Assembly: GCA_902760865.1 (NCBI GenBank)
Contig: CACWID010000012.1
Span: 1-62,889 of the forward strand
Direction of reading: 5' to 3'
Source of the DNA: an uncultured Bacteroidales bacterium
GTDB taxonomy: Bacteria; Bacteroidota; Bacteroidia; Bacteroidales; Muribaculaceae
DNA length: 62,889 nucleotides
The notes beneath the pieces are model-generated. The model was not told the origin of the DNA. It made no database searches and saw only the letters and a program-made list of their open reading frames with translations. The position numbers and the translations under genes are program-made. Positions 51,582 to 60,847 of the stretch are shown one piece after another; position 1 is the first letter of the stretch, and each line of letters begins with the position of its first letter.

Positions 51582-52796
51582 TCAATCCACCTTGTGCAGG
51601 TCATGTCCCATGCGGGACTTCTTGGTGTGCATATAGAACTCGTTGTATCGGTTGGGCTGCACCTCGATGGGGACATTCTCAACCACTTCCAGTCCGTAAC
51701 TCTCGAGGCCCACGCGCTTGACGGGGTTGTTGGTCATCAGGCGCATCTTGGTCACACCCAGAATACGCAGGATGTTGGCCCCCACGCCATAGTCACGCTC
51801 ATCGGGCTTGAAGCCGAGGTGCAGGTTGGCGTCAACGGTATCCATTCCGCCCTCCTGGAGCTTGTATGCCTTGATTTTGTTCATCAGACCGATGCCACGG
51901 CCCTCCTGGTTCATATAGACGAGCAGCCCCTTGCCTTCTTTCTCAATCATCTGCATGGCCATGTGCAGCTGCTCGCCGCACTCGCAACGCATCGAGCCGA
52001 AAATGTCTCCCGTGGCGCACGACGAGTGCACGCGCACCAGGATGGGTTCGTCGGGGCGCCATTCACCCTTGATGAGGGCAATATGCTCCAGTCCGTTGTT
52101 GATCTGCCTGAAGGGGATGAGCTTGAAGTGGCCGTACTGTGTGGGCAGGTCCACCTCGTCACCGACCTCAACAACCTTCTCGGTGCGCAACCGGTAAGCA
52201 ATCAGGTCTTTAATCGTGATGATGGGCATATCGAAGCGTTTGGCAACCTCCATCAGTTGCGGCAGTCGGGCCATCGTGCCGTCGGGATTGATGATCTCGA
52301 TGAGAGCAGCGGCAGGGTAGAGGCCGGCTATGCGCATCAGGTCGATGGATGCCTCGGTGTGACCGGCACGTTTGAGCACGCCCTTTTCCACGGCACGCAG
52401 CGGATTGATATGTCCCGGGCGCCCGAAGTCCTGAGGCTTGCTCTTGGGGTCGGCCAGCGCCCTGATGGTCATGGCGCGGTCGTGCATCGACACGCCCGTG
52501 GTGCAACCTTCCAGCAGGTCAACGGTCACAGTGAACGGGGTTCCCAGCATCGAGGTATTGTCATCAACCTGCATATTCAGGTCGAGCTCATGGCAACGCT
52601 CGGTCGTGATGGGAGCGCAAAGCACGCCTCGGCCTTCGCGCATCATGAAATTGACCTTCTCCTCGGTGATTTTCTCGGCGGCGATGATAAAGTCGCCTTC
52701 ATTCTCTCGGTCCTCATCGTCAACGACGATGACAAACTCGCCGCGTTTGAGCTGTTCTACAGCCTCGTCAATGGTATTCAGTTTGAATTCTTCCAT
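51582..52796 (-). CDS. ribBA: Bifunctional 3,4-dihydroxy-2-butanone-4-phosphate synthase / GTP cyclohydrolase II
   Basis: 404 residues. RibB half (~1-205): [55 protein letters not shown] and [17 protein letters not shown]. RibA half (~210-404): [27 protein letters not shown] with the zinc cysteines, [11 protein letters not shown] and [19 protein letters not shown]. Both halves keep their metal and catalytic residues, so both steps that start riboflavin synthesis are encoded. No FMN riboswitch fits in the 66-bp upstream gap. It is probably transcribed with the upstream permease gene. Confidence 0.96.
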   Translation of the reverse strand: MEEFKLNTIDEAVEQLKRGEFVIVVDDEDRENEGDFIIAAEKITEEKVNFMMREGRGVLCAPITTERCHELDLNMQVDDNTSMLGTPFTVTVDLLEGCTTGVSMHDRAMTIRALADPKSKPQDFGRPGHINPLRAVEKGVLKRAGHTEASIDLMRIAGLYPAAALIEIINPDGTMARLPQLMEVAKRFDMPIITIKDLIAYRLRTEKVVEVGDEVDLPTQYGHFKLIPFRQINNGLEHIALIKGEWRPDEPILVRVHSSCATGDIFGSMRCECGEQLHMAMQMIEKEGKGLLVYMNQEGRGIGLMNKIKAYKLQEGGMDTVDANLHLGFKPDERDYGVGANILRILGVTKMRLMTNNPVKRVGLESYGLEVVENVPIEVQPNRYNEFYMHTKKSRMGHDLHKVD

Positions 52797-52862
52797 TATG
52801 TAGTTTTATGTTTTTGTTCTTAGCCTATTATACAGCAAACTAATTCATCAGACATGAGTTAA

Positions 52863-54800
52863 TCAGTTGTATTCAGCCTCGCGATTGTATTCTCCGTTGA
52901 AGATGGCCTCCAACTGGTCGCAAGTTTTGGCCGTCTGGCGTATGTCGCGTTTCAGGTTCTTCTGATGCCTCAATCCCACAAGCCATACAGGCAGGCCGAT
53001 TGGGAACAATGCGGCAATCACAGTGCCGACCGTCTTGTTGCCGACCGGGCAATAGGTGAGCAGCTGGCGGATGATGGGATAGTCCATCGCCTTGTTGAGC
53101 ACCATCTGGTCACGGGAATTGGACAGGTAATCCACCACGCGGTCCACGTGCTCGGCCAGCGCCTTGATGGCGGCTTTATCATAGCCCTGTTGCCAGTAGT
53201 CGATGTAACGCTGACGACCGGGATAGCGATCCAGGAATTGCTGGCATGCAGCCTTGAGGTCAGCAATCTGGGCAAGTGCTTCGTCTGGCACGACCTCGTT
53301 GATGATGACCTCCTTGGCCTCGAGTTTGCGGGTCTGATGGAGGCCAGTGAAGCGGCGAATCAGGTTGAGCCATGCGTCGGGATTGAAGACCGCCGAGTCG
53401 TTGACGGCCTTGTGCGTAAGGAAGATGCCCAAGGGCAACAACACCGCAGAACTGAGCCAGATACCCTGCCATACCTCCCAGCGGCCATCACGCGCCAGTT
53501 TGTAGCCACTGTTGTCAATCACATAGTAGATAATAAACAGAATGACAGACACCACGATGGGCATACCCAGGCCGCCCTTTCGGATGATGGCACCCAGCGG
53601 AGCGCCGATGAAGAAGAAGATGAGACACGCCAGCGAAAGCGTGAACTTCTTCATCAGCTCAATCTGGTGACGACGAATGACGAAATTGTCGTCGTTGATG
53701 GTATAACCCTGGAACTGAAGGTCCTGTAATGCAGAGTTGGTGCGCATCATTGCCTGGTTGATAAGTAGCTGCTGCTCGTTCACGGGCATGTCGTTGATCA
53801 ACTCGTTGATGTCAACCGGCTTGTCCAGACGGACTTCCTTGACCTGCTCGACAGAGGCTTTGCCATCGTGATATACCGTGCGCTGAAGCGGAATGCCACA
53901 GACGGGCTGGGTGCGGAACCGATCGATGATCAATGCTGCCGCCGAATCAACTTTCAGCTTAACCGAGTCGATGGTCTGCTGCAGTTCAGTGATATTCTTA
54001 CCCACGTATTGCGAGCGCATCGTTTCATCATCCATTCGGGTGAAATTGGCGTCATAAGGAATCAGAATCTCCTTATCGTGGAAAGTCTCACGGCGATACA
54101 GGTCACCGCCCATGCCGCTTACGCCGCCTCCGCCCTTCATTTCCTCATACCAGGAACCCTTGTACAGCGTCAAGACCAAGTGGCGCTTGTCCTCGGTCAT
54201 ACTCAGGCGTCCGGAGTCGGCAGCCACGATTCGCGGGTACATCGAGCCAAGAGAGACATCATAGATGAGCATGTCATAGAGCATATCACGCTCCTTGTCC
54301 TTGCGCTTGACATAGATGTTATAGCCGGGAATCTGGCTATAGACGGCCCCTTCAGGGATGTCCAGGGTGGGGGAGGTCTGTCGCATGGAGAAGAGCAGCG
54401 TCCACATCTTGACCTGGGACTTGGGCAACGCATTGTTCATGAAGAAAAAGGCCCCGATAGCGACAAACACCATCAGAATGGCGATCGGCTTCATGATAGT
54501 GGTCAGCGAGATGCCCGACGACTTCAAGGCCGTGAGCTCGACGTGTTCGCCCAGGTCTCCGAAGGTCATCAGTGCCGCCAACAGGATGCTCAACGGTAAT
54601 GCGAGCGGCAGCAACGACAAGGCAGCATGGAAGAACAGCTCGGCAATGAGATCCATGCTCAGGCCCTTACCCACCAGCTCATCGATGTAACGCCACAGGA
54701 ACTGCATGATGACGATAAACAGACAGATACAGAAAGTCATCAGGAACCTCGGCAGGAACCTTGACAGCATGAATGTATATAGCCTCTTTATCTTGAACAT
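52863..54800 (-). CDS. LptF/LptG family (YjgP/YjgQ) permease
   Basis: 645 residues. N-terminal helices (MLSRFLPRFLMTFCICLFIVIMQFLWRYIDELVGKGL), the family segment GDLGEHVELTALKSSGISLTTIMKPI, a periplasmic beta-jellyroll domain (~120-370), more helices (LACLIFFFIGAPLGAIIRKGG, VSVILFIIYYVI) and a cytoplasmic or peripheral C-terminal extension (~470-645) that ordinary LptF/G (~360 aa) lack. It extracts LPS from the inner membrane together with LptB. The long C-terminal part is common in Bacteroidota but its function is not known. Confidence 0.85.
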   Translation of the reverse strand: MFKIKRLYTFMLSRFLPRFLMTFCICLFIVIMQFLWRYIDELVGKGLSMDLIAELFFHAALSLLPLALPLSILLAALMTFGDLGEHVELTALKSSGISLTTIMKPIAILMVFVAIGAFFFMNNALPKSQVKMWTLLFSMRQTSPTLDIPEGAVYSQIPGYNIYVKRKDKERDMLYDMLIYDVSLGSMYPRIVAADSGRLSMTEDKRHLVLTLYKGSWYEEMKGGGGVSGMGGDLYRRETFHDKEILIPYDANFTRMDDETMRSQYVGKNITELQQTIDSVKLKVDSAAALIIDRFRTQPVCGIPLQRTVYHDGKASVEQVKEVRLDKPVDINELINDMPVNEQQLLINQAMMRTNSALQDLQFQGYTINDDNFVIRRHQIELMKKFTLSLACLIFFFIGAPLGAIIRKGGLGMPIVVSVILFIIYYVIDNSGYKLARDGRWEVWQGIWLSSAVLLPLGIFLTHKAVNDSAVFNPDAWLNLIRRFTGLHQTRKLEAKEVIINEVVPDEALAQIADLKAACQQFLDRYPGRQRYIDYWQQGYDKAAIKALAEHVDRVVDYLSNSRDQMVLNKAMDYPIIRQLLTYCPVGNKTVGTVIAALFPIGLPVWLVGLRHQKNLKRDIRQTAKTCDQLEAIFNGEYNREAEYN

Positions 54801-55043
54801 CGTAACAATTCAACAGTATCAGTCGGCAAAATTACAAAATACTTTTCACTTTACGGTTTTATATACCGTGAATTAAGCTAATTAAACGTATCAAAATGAC
54901 CTCACGCTAAGACGCCAAGACGCTAAGTTTTTTTTATGTGCTATTGAGTAATAGGCAATCGTCGCCAAAGACGCGACCATAAATAGCTATAAAACAAAAG
55001 ATTAGCTTTATAGTATTCAACGATTGCGTGAAGTACTGATGAT
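54801..55043. other. Intergenic region with short direct repeats
   Basis: Contains a minus-strand promoter box (54827-54834) and an alternating direct repeat CGCTAAGACGCCAAGACGCT (54905-54924), with a weaker echo at 54963-54978 (GTCGCCAAAGACGCGA). No gene is seen. Confidence 0.6.
54827..54834 (-). promoter_or_regulatory. -7 box TAATTTTG for the LptF/G-ribBA-HD-nuclease set
   Basis: Perfect TAnnTTTG on the minus strand, about 27 nt before the ATG at 54800. No clean -33 box. Confidence 0.6.
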
Positions 55044-55496
55044 TTAGGGATTGATGCCTAATTGTGAATTATAGTACTTGGGATTGCCTGTCACCTCCCG
55101 GCCCACGAAGGGCGGGAGCGAGAAGCGGTAGTCCTCGCTGGGCACTTCAAGCTCGGCAATTACCAGTCCCTCAAGGTTGCCGTGGAACTTGTCCACCTCC
55201 CATCGGTTACCGTCGTGCATGACGATATAACGTGTCTTTTCAATCACTGGAGGCTCACACAGCGACATCAATCGCACTGCATCATCCAGCGGTATCTCGT
55301 ATTCAAACTCAGGGTGGGCCGCACCGTCCCCTTTGCCCTTAATCGTAATAAATCCCTGGTCGTCGCGCACCCGAACCCGAACCGTCCTCTCGGGGTTCCT
55401 TGAGAGGAAACCCTGACGGATCGTGCTGTTGCTCTCGGAAAGACGCTTGTAGGAGTCGTCCTTGACCAAATATTTGTGTTCAATCTCTATTCCCAT
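55044..55496 (-). CDS. CYTH domain protein (triphosphate tunnel metalloenzyme)
   Basis: 150 residues. The N-terminal EIEHK (E4-I5-E6-H7-K8) matches the ExExK signature of CYTH enzymes; further beta strands contribute charged tunnel residues: TVRVRVRDDQGFITIKGKG, EFEYEIPLDDA, EKTRYIV, WEVDKFHGNLEGLVIAELEV. Probable inorganic triphosphatase; adenylate-cyclase activity is also known in the family. An ATG two codons upstream (55502) is possible. It is flanked by its own intergenic regions. Confidence 0.85.
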   Translation of the reverse strand: MGIEIEHKYLVKDDSYKRLSESNSTIRQGFLSRNPERTVRVRVRDDQGFITIKGKGDGAAHPEFEYEIPLDDAVRLMSLCEPPVIEKTRYIVMHDGNRWEVDKFHGNLEGLVIAELEVPSEDYRFSLPPFVGREVTGNPKYYNSQLGINP

Positions 55497-55586
55497 AATC
55501 ATTTAACGTAATTCCAGCCCGATTATTTTGCCCATGTCGTAATACATTTTTAGGCCCAAACAGGGGTCTCGCATCCGAAAAAAACG

Positions 55587-55594
55587 TAATTTTG
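55587..55594 (+). promoter_or_regulatory. -7 box TAATTTTG immediately before the GTG at 55602
   Basis: Perfect TAnnTTTG ending 8 nt before the start codon, so the transcript would be leaderless or nearly so. Confidence 0.6.
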
Positions 55595-55601
55595 CATTTT
55601 T

Positions 55602-58139
55602 GTGAGAGAAACATTACGGCATATTGTTGTTGTGTTCATGCTGGCAATCGGGTTGTCGGCAGTAGCTCAGCATGCCCCATTGACACAGATTACCGGCATG
55701 GTCCGTGACTCTGTGACCCGGGACGGCATTGCCTATGCCTCAATCTCGCTCGTCGGGACCGATGAGGGCACTCTGGCGACCGACAAGGGCGGATTCACCA
55801 TCAACAGCCGCGCCAAATTCTCCAAGCTGCGCGTCACGGCGATGGGCTACAAGCCCAAAGAGGTAAATATCAAATACGGTCAGGGCAGCGTCATTGTCAT
55901 TGACCTGACAGCCACAGGAGTGGAACTGAGCGAGGTGGTGGTGCACAAGGGGAAGGAGAAGTATTCCAAGAAGAACAATCCCGCCGTCGAGATGATCAAG
56001 AAACTACGGCAACGCCGAGACGACAACGACCCGCTGCGCCATCCCCACTACGGATACTCGCTGTATGAACGGATGATGGTGGGATTTGGAGACCTGGACA
56101 ACCTGATGAGCCGCCCCGAGGATCAGAAATGGATTGACGAGTATGCCGACACATCGTTGCTCACCGGCAAGCGGGTCCTGCCATTCTCCATCAAGGAGAC
56201 CGTCGCCCGTGATTACCACAGCCTGGACCCCAAATCACACAAGCGGCACATCCTGGGGGTCAGGAGTGCCGGCATCGATGAGCGTCTGGACCAGGAGAAC
56301 GTCAAGAAGGTGCTTGACGACTTCATGGGCGAGATAGACATCTTCCAGAACGACGTGACCCTGCTCTCCAACCGCTTTGTCAGCCCATTGTCACGCATCG
56401 CCGTCGACTTCTACAAGTACTACCTCAACGACACGGTCATGGTGGATGGCGAGCGGTGCGCGGTATTGAGTTTTGTGCCTTTCACCCCACAGACCTTCGG
56501 TTTCCTTGGTCGGCTGTACGTCTCTCTCGAAGATACCACCATGTTCATCAAGCGAGTGACCATGGGCGTTCCTCATGACATCAACCTCAACTATGTCGAG
56601 GGCATGAGCATCGTCCAGGACTTTGAACGCGCAACCGACGGGTCGCGCCTCAAGGTTCGTGACCATGTCGAGGTAAGTCTCAAGCTGATGCCCGGTTTGC
56701 CGGTGATGTTTGCCCGCCGTGAAACGACCTATCGTGACCATAACTTTGAGCGCCCTGAGGGTGGCGTGTTCAGTTTCAAGGGCGAACAGAGCACCGACGG
56801 AAGCGCAGCCTATATGCCCGATGAATTCTGGCAAGAATACCGTCCCGCCGAAGTGCGCACCACAGCCACGACGATGAAGGGGCTGATGCAACGTCTGAGG
56901 GGGTCCAAGCTGTTCTATTGGGCCGAGCAGATCATCATCACGCTTGTCAATGGCTATGTGCCGACGGCCAAAGTCAGCAAGTTTGACATCGGTCCGCTCA
57001 ACACGATCATCAGCGGCAACTCGCTCGAGGGCGTTCGCCTGCGCCTAGGCGGCATGACCAATGTCAACCTGAGCCGCCACTGGTTTGCCCGCGGCTATCT
57101 GGCCTATGGCACCCGGGACGAGAAATTCAAGTACATGGGGTCGTTAGAGTACTCCTTCACCGCCAAGAAGTCGTTTGACCAGGAGTTTCCCATCCACAGC
57201 ATCAAGCTCATACACAAGTATGACGTCGACAAGCTGTCACAGCATTACCTGTACACCAATCAGGACAACGTTTTCCTCACGCTGAGGCGTCACAAGGACG
57301 TGAGGATGCAATACCTGCGCTCCACCCAGCTGCTTTACCGCCGAGAGTGGTATAACCATTTCTCCATCGCGCTGGGCATCGAGCATAACATCCATGAAGC
57401 GACACAGTATGTGCCGTTTGCCTATGGAGACGGCAGCAGCCGGCAACGATACACCCAGGCGGGATTTACGGCCCAGGTGCGCTTTGCACCCGGAGAGACA
57501 TTCTATCAGGCGCGCTCCTACCGCATACCCATCAATATGGATGCACCCATCCTAACGCTGACACAGACGTATATGCCCAAGGGGTTCATGGGCAGCCTCC
57601 ACGAGCTCAACAAGACCGAACTGGGCCTGCAGAAGCGCTTCTGGTTCTCGGCATTCGGCTATGCAGACGTCATTGTCAAGGGCGAAAAGGTGTGGAGCCA
57701 AGTCGCTTACCCGGATCTGCTCATGCCTAATGTCAACCTGAGCTACACTATCCAGCCCGAGAGCTATGCGTTGCTGAAGCCGATGGAGTTCATCAACGAC
57801 CAGGCGCTGTCCTGGGACCTGACCTATTGGGGCAACGGCGTGCTGATGAACCGTTTGCCGCTGATCAAGCGGCTGCGGCTGCGCGAGGTCATCTCACTGC
57901 GCGGCCTCTGGGGAAGCCTCAGCGACAAGAACAACCCTGCACACAGCAGTGACGTGTTCCTTTTCCCGACCGATGCCCTTTGCCAACCGATGGGGAACAC
58001 GCCCTATATGGAGGCCGGAGTAGGCCTTGATAACATCCTCACCATCCTGCGAGTGGACTACGTCTGGCGCCTCACTTACCGCGAACATGCAGGCACCGAC
58101 CGTCACGGCGTCCGAATCCAGTTGCATTTCAATTTCTAA
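55602..58139 (+). CDS. DUF5686 outer-membrane protein with carboxypeptidase-regulatory-like domain
   Basis: 845 residues; GTG start is forced by a stop codon 15 nt upstream in frame and by the signal peptide (RHIVVVFMLAIGLSAVAQ). CarboxypepD_reg-like domain (~28-105: ITGMVRDSVTRDGIAYASISL, ATDKGGFTINSRAKFSKLRV) followed by the DUF5686 region, ending in a likely beta-barrel (FSALGIEHN-type strands and a final strand VRIQLHFNF with terminal Phe). The family is widespread in Bacteroidota outer membranes; the function is not established. The arrangement resembles a TonB-dependent receptor without a plug domain. Confidence 0.82.
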   Translation: MRETLRHIVVVFMLAIGLSAVAQHAPLTQITGMVRDSVTRDGIAYASISLVGTDEGTLATDKGGFTINSRAKFSKLRVTAMGYKPKEVNIKYGQGSVIVIDLTATGVELSEVVVHKGKEKYSKKNNPAVEMIKKLRQRRDDNDPLRHPHYGYSLYERMMVGFGDLDNLMSRPEDQKWIDEYADTSLLTGKRVLPFSIKETVARDYHSLDPKSHKRHILGVRSAGIDERLDQENVKKVLDDFMGEIDIFQNDVTLLSNRFVSPLSRIAVDFYKYYLNDTVMVDGERCAVLSFVPFTPQTFGFLGRLYVSLEDTTMFIKRVTMGVPHDINLNYVEGMSIVQDFERATDGSRLKVRDHVEVSLKLMPGLPVMFARRETTYRDHNFERPEGGVFSFKGEQSTDGSAAYMPDEFWQEYRPAEVRTTATTMKGLMQRLRGSKLFYWAEQIIITLVNGYVPTAKVSKFDIGPLNTIISGNSLEGVRLRLGGMTNVNLSRHWFARGYLAYGTRDEKFKYMGSLEYSFTAKKSFDQEFPIHSIKLIHKYDVDKLSQHYLYTNQDNVFLTLRRHKDVRMQYLRSTQLLYRREWYNHFSIALGIEHNIHEATQYVPFAYGDGSSRQRYTQAGFTAQVRFAPGETFYQARSYRIPINMDAPILTLTQTYMPKGFMGSLHELNKTELGLQKRFWFSAFGYADVIVKGEKVWSQVAYPDLLMPNVNLSYTIQPESYALLKPMEFINDQALSWDLTYWGNGVLMNRLPLIKRLRLREVISLRGLWGSLSDKNNPAHSSDVFLFPTDALCQPMGNTPYMEAGVGLDNILTILRVDYVWRLTYREHAGTDRHGVRIQLHFNF

Positions 58140-58243
58140 ACTGCCGTTATTCAGCTGATTACACCCAGCCAAAATCTTAAAACGATTATTGGCACAGTTC
58201 TTGTCACCTCCTAGTGACGAGTGTTTTATTATTGAAAAGAATT

Positions 58244-58360
58244 ATGAAAAAGACAGAATCTATCACCACTCCCACGAGAGCTCATCAGCTCCCGCCGCAT
58301 GCTTATCACCCCAACCCCTCACTCAATCTCAATCGCCGTGGCTACATCGCCATGCCGTGA
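58244..58360 (+). CDS. Possible 38-aa small protein
   Basis: ATG frame starting MKKTESITTPTRAHQLPP and ending NRRGYIAMP. Pro/His-rich with no hydrophobic segment. Codons are C-ending as in neighbouring genes, and the frame is followed after 8 nt by a strong hairpin (58369-58420), so it would be the last frame of a short transcript. A small inverted repeat GTCAC-CTCCTA-GTGAC lies just upstream (58203-58218). I recognise no family. Confidence 0.3.
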   Translation: MKKTESITTPTRAHQLPPHAYHPNPSLNLNRRGYIAMP

Positions 58361-58368
58361 GGCAAAAA

Positions 58369-58424
58369 GAAACCTGTGGATGACAATTACTGACAAATTG
58401 TCACCCACAGCTGAGGTTTCTTAT
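58369..58424. terminator. Bidirectional terminator between converging genes
   Basis: Long hairpin GAAACCTGTGG-A-TGACAATT / AATTGTCA-C-CCACAGCTGAGGTTTC (58369-58420), T-rich on the plus side (TTTCTTAT) and A-rich before it (CAAAAAGAAA), so it can serve both the plus-strand unit and nfnB. Confidence 0.75.
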
Positions 58425-58469
58425 AAGAGTGAGAGAGCGCTTTACGTCTCTCTGACAATCATTTGTGCT

Positions 58470-59927
58470 TTAGCCAAGCAGGGCGTTAGCCATGTTGAGG
58501 GCGGCACGACGGCCGTCACCCATAGCGAGGATCACGGTAGCACCGCCACGCACGATGTCACCACCGGCATAGAGGTCACCTACCGATGACTGCATGGTCT
58601 CCTCGTTAACAACGATAGTGTTGCGCTTGCTGATGTCCAGACCGGGAATCGAACGGGGCACGAGTTGGTTGGGCGAAACGCCGACAGCAACGATGACCAG
58701 GTCAACGGGGATTTCCTCGATGGCACCCTCAATGGGCACAGGACTGCGACGGCCCGAAGCATCGGGTTCGCCCAGTTCCATCTTCTGCACCTTCATCGCA
58801 ACCACGCGGCCCTTGTCATCACCGATGTACTCGATGGGGTTGTGCAGGGTCTTGAACTCGACGCCTTCTTCCTTGGCATGGCCTACCTCCTCACGACGGG
58901 CAGGCATCTCCTCCTCGCTGCGGCGATAGATGAGGATGACGCGCTCGGTACCCATGCGCAGGGCGGTACGGGTCGAGTCCATAGCAGTGTTACCGCCACC
59001 GATAACGGCGATGGTCTTGCCACGCAGCACGGGGGTATCACCACCACGACCGGCTTCCATCAGGTTGATGCGGGTCAGGTACTCGTTGCTCGACATGATG
59101 CCGTTGAGGTTCTCACCTGGGATATTCATGAAGCGGGGGAAGCCGGCGCCAGAGCCGACGAACACGCCCTTGAAGCCCATCTCGTGCAGGTCCTCATAGC
59201 TGATGGTCTTGCCCACCAGGCAGTCCTTCACAAACTCAACGCCCATCTTCCTCAGGCCCTCGATCTCGTAGTCAACGATGTGGTTGGGCAAACGGAACTC
59301 GGGAATACCATACTTCAGCACACCACCGATCTCGTGCAGAGCCTCAAATACAGTCACGCTGAAGCCCTTCTTGGCCATATCACCAGCAAACGACAGTCCC
59401 GAGGGACCACTGCCGATAACAGCGACCTTGATGCCGTTGGCGGGAGCCATGGCGGGTACCTCCTGGGGCAGGTTGTCACGCTGCCAGTCGGCGGCGAAGC
59501 GCTCCAGATAACCGATAGCCACGGCCGGGTGTTTCATCTTGGTGTGGATGCAGCGCGACTCGCACTGTTTCTCCTGGGGACATACGCGGCCACACACTGC
59601 GGGCAGCGAACTGGTCTCCTTAAGCGTTGCAGCGGCCTCGCCGAACTCGCCACGCTCGATGTTCTTGATGAACTTGGGGATATTGATATTCACGGGGCAA
59701 CCGGTCACACACTGCGGGTTAGCGCAGTCCAGGCAACGGCTGGCCTCAACTACGGCCTGCTCGACGCTGATGCCCTGGTTCACCTCTTCGTTGCAGGTGA
59801 TACGGTATTTGGGGTCAAGTTGCGGCATCTCCACGCGGGGGATAGCGGTGCGCTCCTTAGGAGTCTTAGAGTTACGCAAATCGATGCGCCACTGTTCGTT
59901 ACGAGAATCCATATTATTCTGTTCCAT
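58470..59927 (-). CDS. nfnB: NfnB-type NAD(P)H oxidoreductase (GltD-like flavoprotein)
   Basis: 485 residues. N-terminal Fe-S domain with two cysteine sets (C65-x2-C68-x4-C73-x3-C77, and C112, C116, C122, C126), FAD-binding VAVIGSGPSGLSFAGDMAKKG, NAD(P)-binding TIAVIGGGNTAMDSTRTALRMG and GDIVRGGATVILAMGDGR near the C-terminus, the GltD/NfnB layout. Often annotated as glutamate synthase small subunit, but no large subunit is present. The preceding gene is a NfnA partner, so the pair is best read as NADH-dependent ferredoxin:NADP+ oxidoreductase, which bifurcates NADPH electrons to NAD+ and ferredoxin. Confidence 0.87.
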   Translation of the reverse strand: MEQNNMDSRNEQWRIDLRNSKTPKERTAIPRVEMPQLDPKYRITCNEEVNQGISVEQAVVEASRCLDCANPQCVTGCPVNINIPKFIKNIERGEFGEAAATLKETSSLPAVCGRVCPQEKQCESRCIHTKMKHPAVAIGYLERFAADWQRDNLPQEVPAMAPANGIKVAVIGSGPSGLSFAGDMAKKGFSVTVFEALHEIGGVLKYGIPEFRLPNHIVDYEIEGLRKMGVEFVKDCLVGKTISYEDLHEMGFKGVFVGSGAGFPRFMNIPGENLNGIMSSNEYLTRINLMEAGRGGDTPVLRGKTIAVIGGGNTAMDSTRTALRMGTERVILIYRRSEEEMPARREEVGHAKEEGVEFKTLHNPIEYIGDDKGRVVAMKVQKMELGEPDASGRRSPVPIEGAIEEIPVDLVIVAVGVSPNQLVPRSIPGLDISKRNTIVVNEETMQSSVGDLYAGGDIVRGGATVILAMGDGRRAALNMANALLG

Positions 59928-60010
59928 TTTTATTCTTTCTATATTTCTAGTTGATAGTCATTAGAAAGCGGATGCCAATTCCTAATTCCTAACTTCTAAT
60001 TCCTAACTAA

Positions 60011-60793
60011 TTATTGTGCCCCCTTGAGGCGCATCATCAACTCGTCAAAATCAATCTCATGGGCATTGAACTCGGGACCCTCGACGCAAACAAAGCGCGT
60101 CTTGCCGCCCACAGTCACGCGGCAAGCGCCGCACATGCCGGTACCGTCGACCATGATGGCATTGAGCGAAGCCTCGGTGGGCACCTCATACTTCTTGGTC
60201 AACAGGGCACAGAACTTCATCATGATGGCGGGACCGATGGTCACGCAGTAGTCCACCTTCTCGCGCTTGAGCACTTCTTCCATACCCACGGTGACAACAC
60301 CCTTGTTGCCATAGCTGCCGTCATCGGTCATGATGATTACCTCATCACTGGCTGCGCGTACCTCGTCCTCAAGGATGATGAGGTCCTTGGTACGACCTGC
60401 AAGCACGCTGATCACGCGGTTGCCAGCTTCTTTCATGGCACGGATAATGGGGAGTAGGGGAGCGGTACCCACACCACCACCGGCACACAGCACGGTGCCA
60501 TACTTCTCGATGTGAGTGGCCTGGCCCAGGGGACCTACCACGTCATTCAGGAACTCACCAGGCTCCAGGGCACAGATCTTGCGCGTGCTGTCGCCCACAC
60601 TCTGGATCACCAGGGTGATGGTGCCGGCCTTGGGGTCACTGTCGGCGATGGTCAAGGGAATGCGTTCTCCTTTTTCGCCGGCGCGGACAATCACGAAGTG
60701 GCCTGCACGGCGGGACTTGGCGATGAGGGGAGCCTCAACGACAAGCTTCGTCACGTTAGCAGAAAACTGCTCTTTACTAACGACTTTGTTCAT
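60011..60793 (-). CDS. nfnA: NfnA-type ferredoxin-NADP reductase subunit (sulfide/dihydroorotate dehydrogenase-like)
   Basis: 260 residues. FAD domain with RIPLTIAD and VGPLG; NAD-binding VLCAGGGVGTAPLLPIIRAM; C-terminal [2Fe-2S] site D216-x4-C221-x2-C224-x11-C236 (VDGTGMCGACRVTVGGKTRF). The Asp-plus-three-Cys pattern is the one known for NfnA of the NfnAB complex. SudB/PyrK are close relatives, and sulfide dehydrogenase remains a possible alternative name. It lies between fprA (54 nt) and nfnB (83 nt) on the minus strand. Confidence 0.87.
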   Translation of the reverse strand: MNKVVSKEQFSANVTKLVVEAPLIAKSRRAGHFVIVRAGEKGERIPLTIADSDPKAGTITLVIQSVGDSTRKICALEPGEFLNDVVGPLGQATHIEKYGTVLCAGGGVGTAPLLPIIRAMKEAGNRVISVLAGRTKDLIILEDEVRAASDEVIIMTDDGSYGNKGVVTVGMEEVLKREKVDYCVTIGPAIMMKFCALLTKKYEVPTEASLNAIMVDGTGMCGACRVTVGGKTRFVCVEGPEFNAHEIDFDELMMRLKGAQ

Positions 60794-60815
60794 TTGTTTT
60801 TAGTTAATTAGTTGA

Positions 60816-60842
60816 TTGTATTTATTGTACTTATTGTTTTCC
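60816..60842. repeat. Half copy of the hydG-hydF inverted-repeat arm
   Basis: Plus-strand TATTTATTGTACTTATTGTT then TTCCTTTT, matching the right arm at 23570-23592, in the gap between fprA and nfnA. No partner arm is present, so no hairpin forms here. Confidence 0.5.
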
Positions 60843-60847
60843 TTTTA

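Noticed and set aside
51474-52823. 449-codon plus-strand frame over ribBA
   Set aside because: Antisense shadow of a well-conserved gene, no domain of its own.
52797-52862. FMN riboswitch before ribBA
   Set aside because: The gap is 66 bp, too short for the conserved RFN fold, and none of its conserved segments is seen.
58470-59927. GltD, small subunit of glutamate synthase
   Set aside because: There is no gltB-type large subunit, and the neighbour is an NfnA-type subunit with the Asp/Cys [2Fe-2S] site; NfnB is the better reading.
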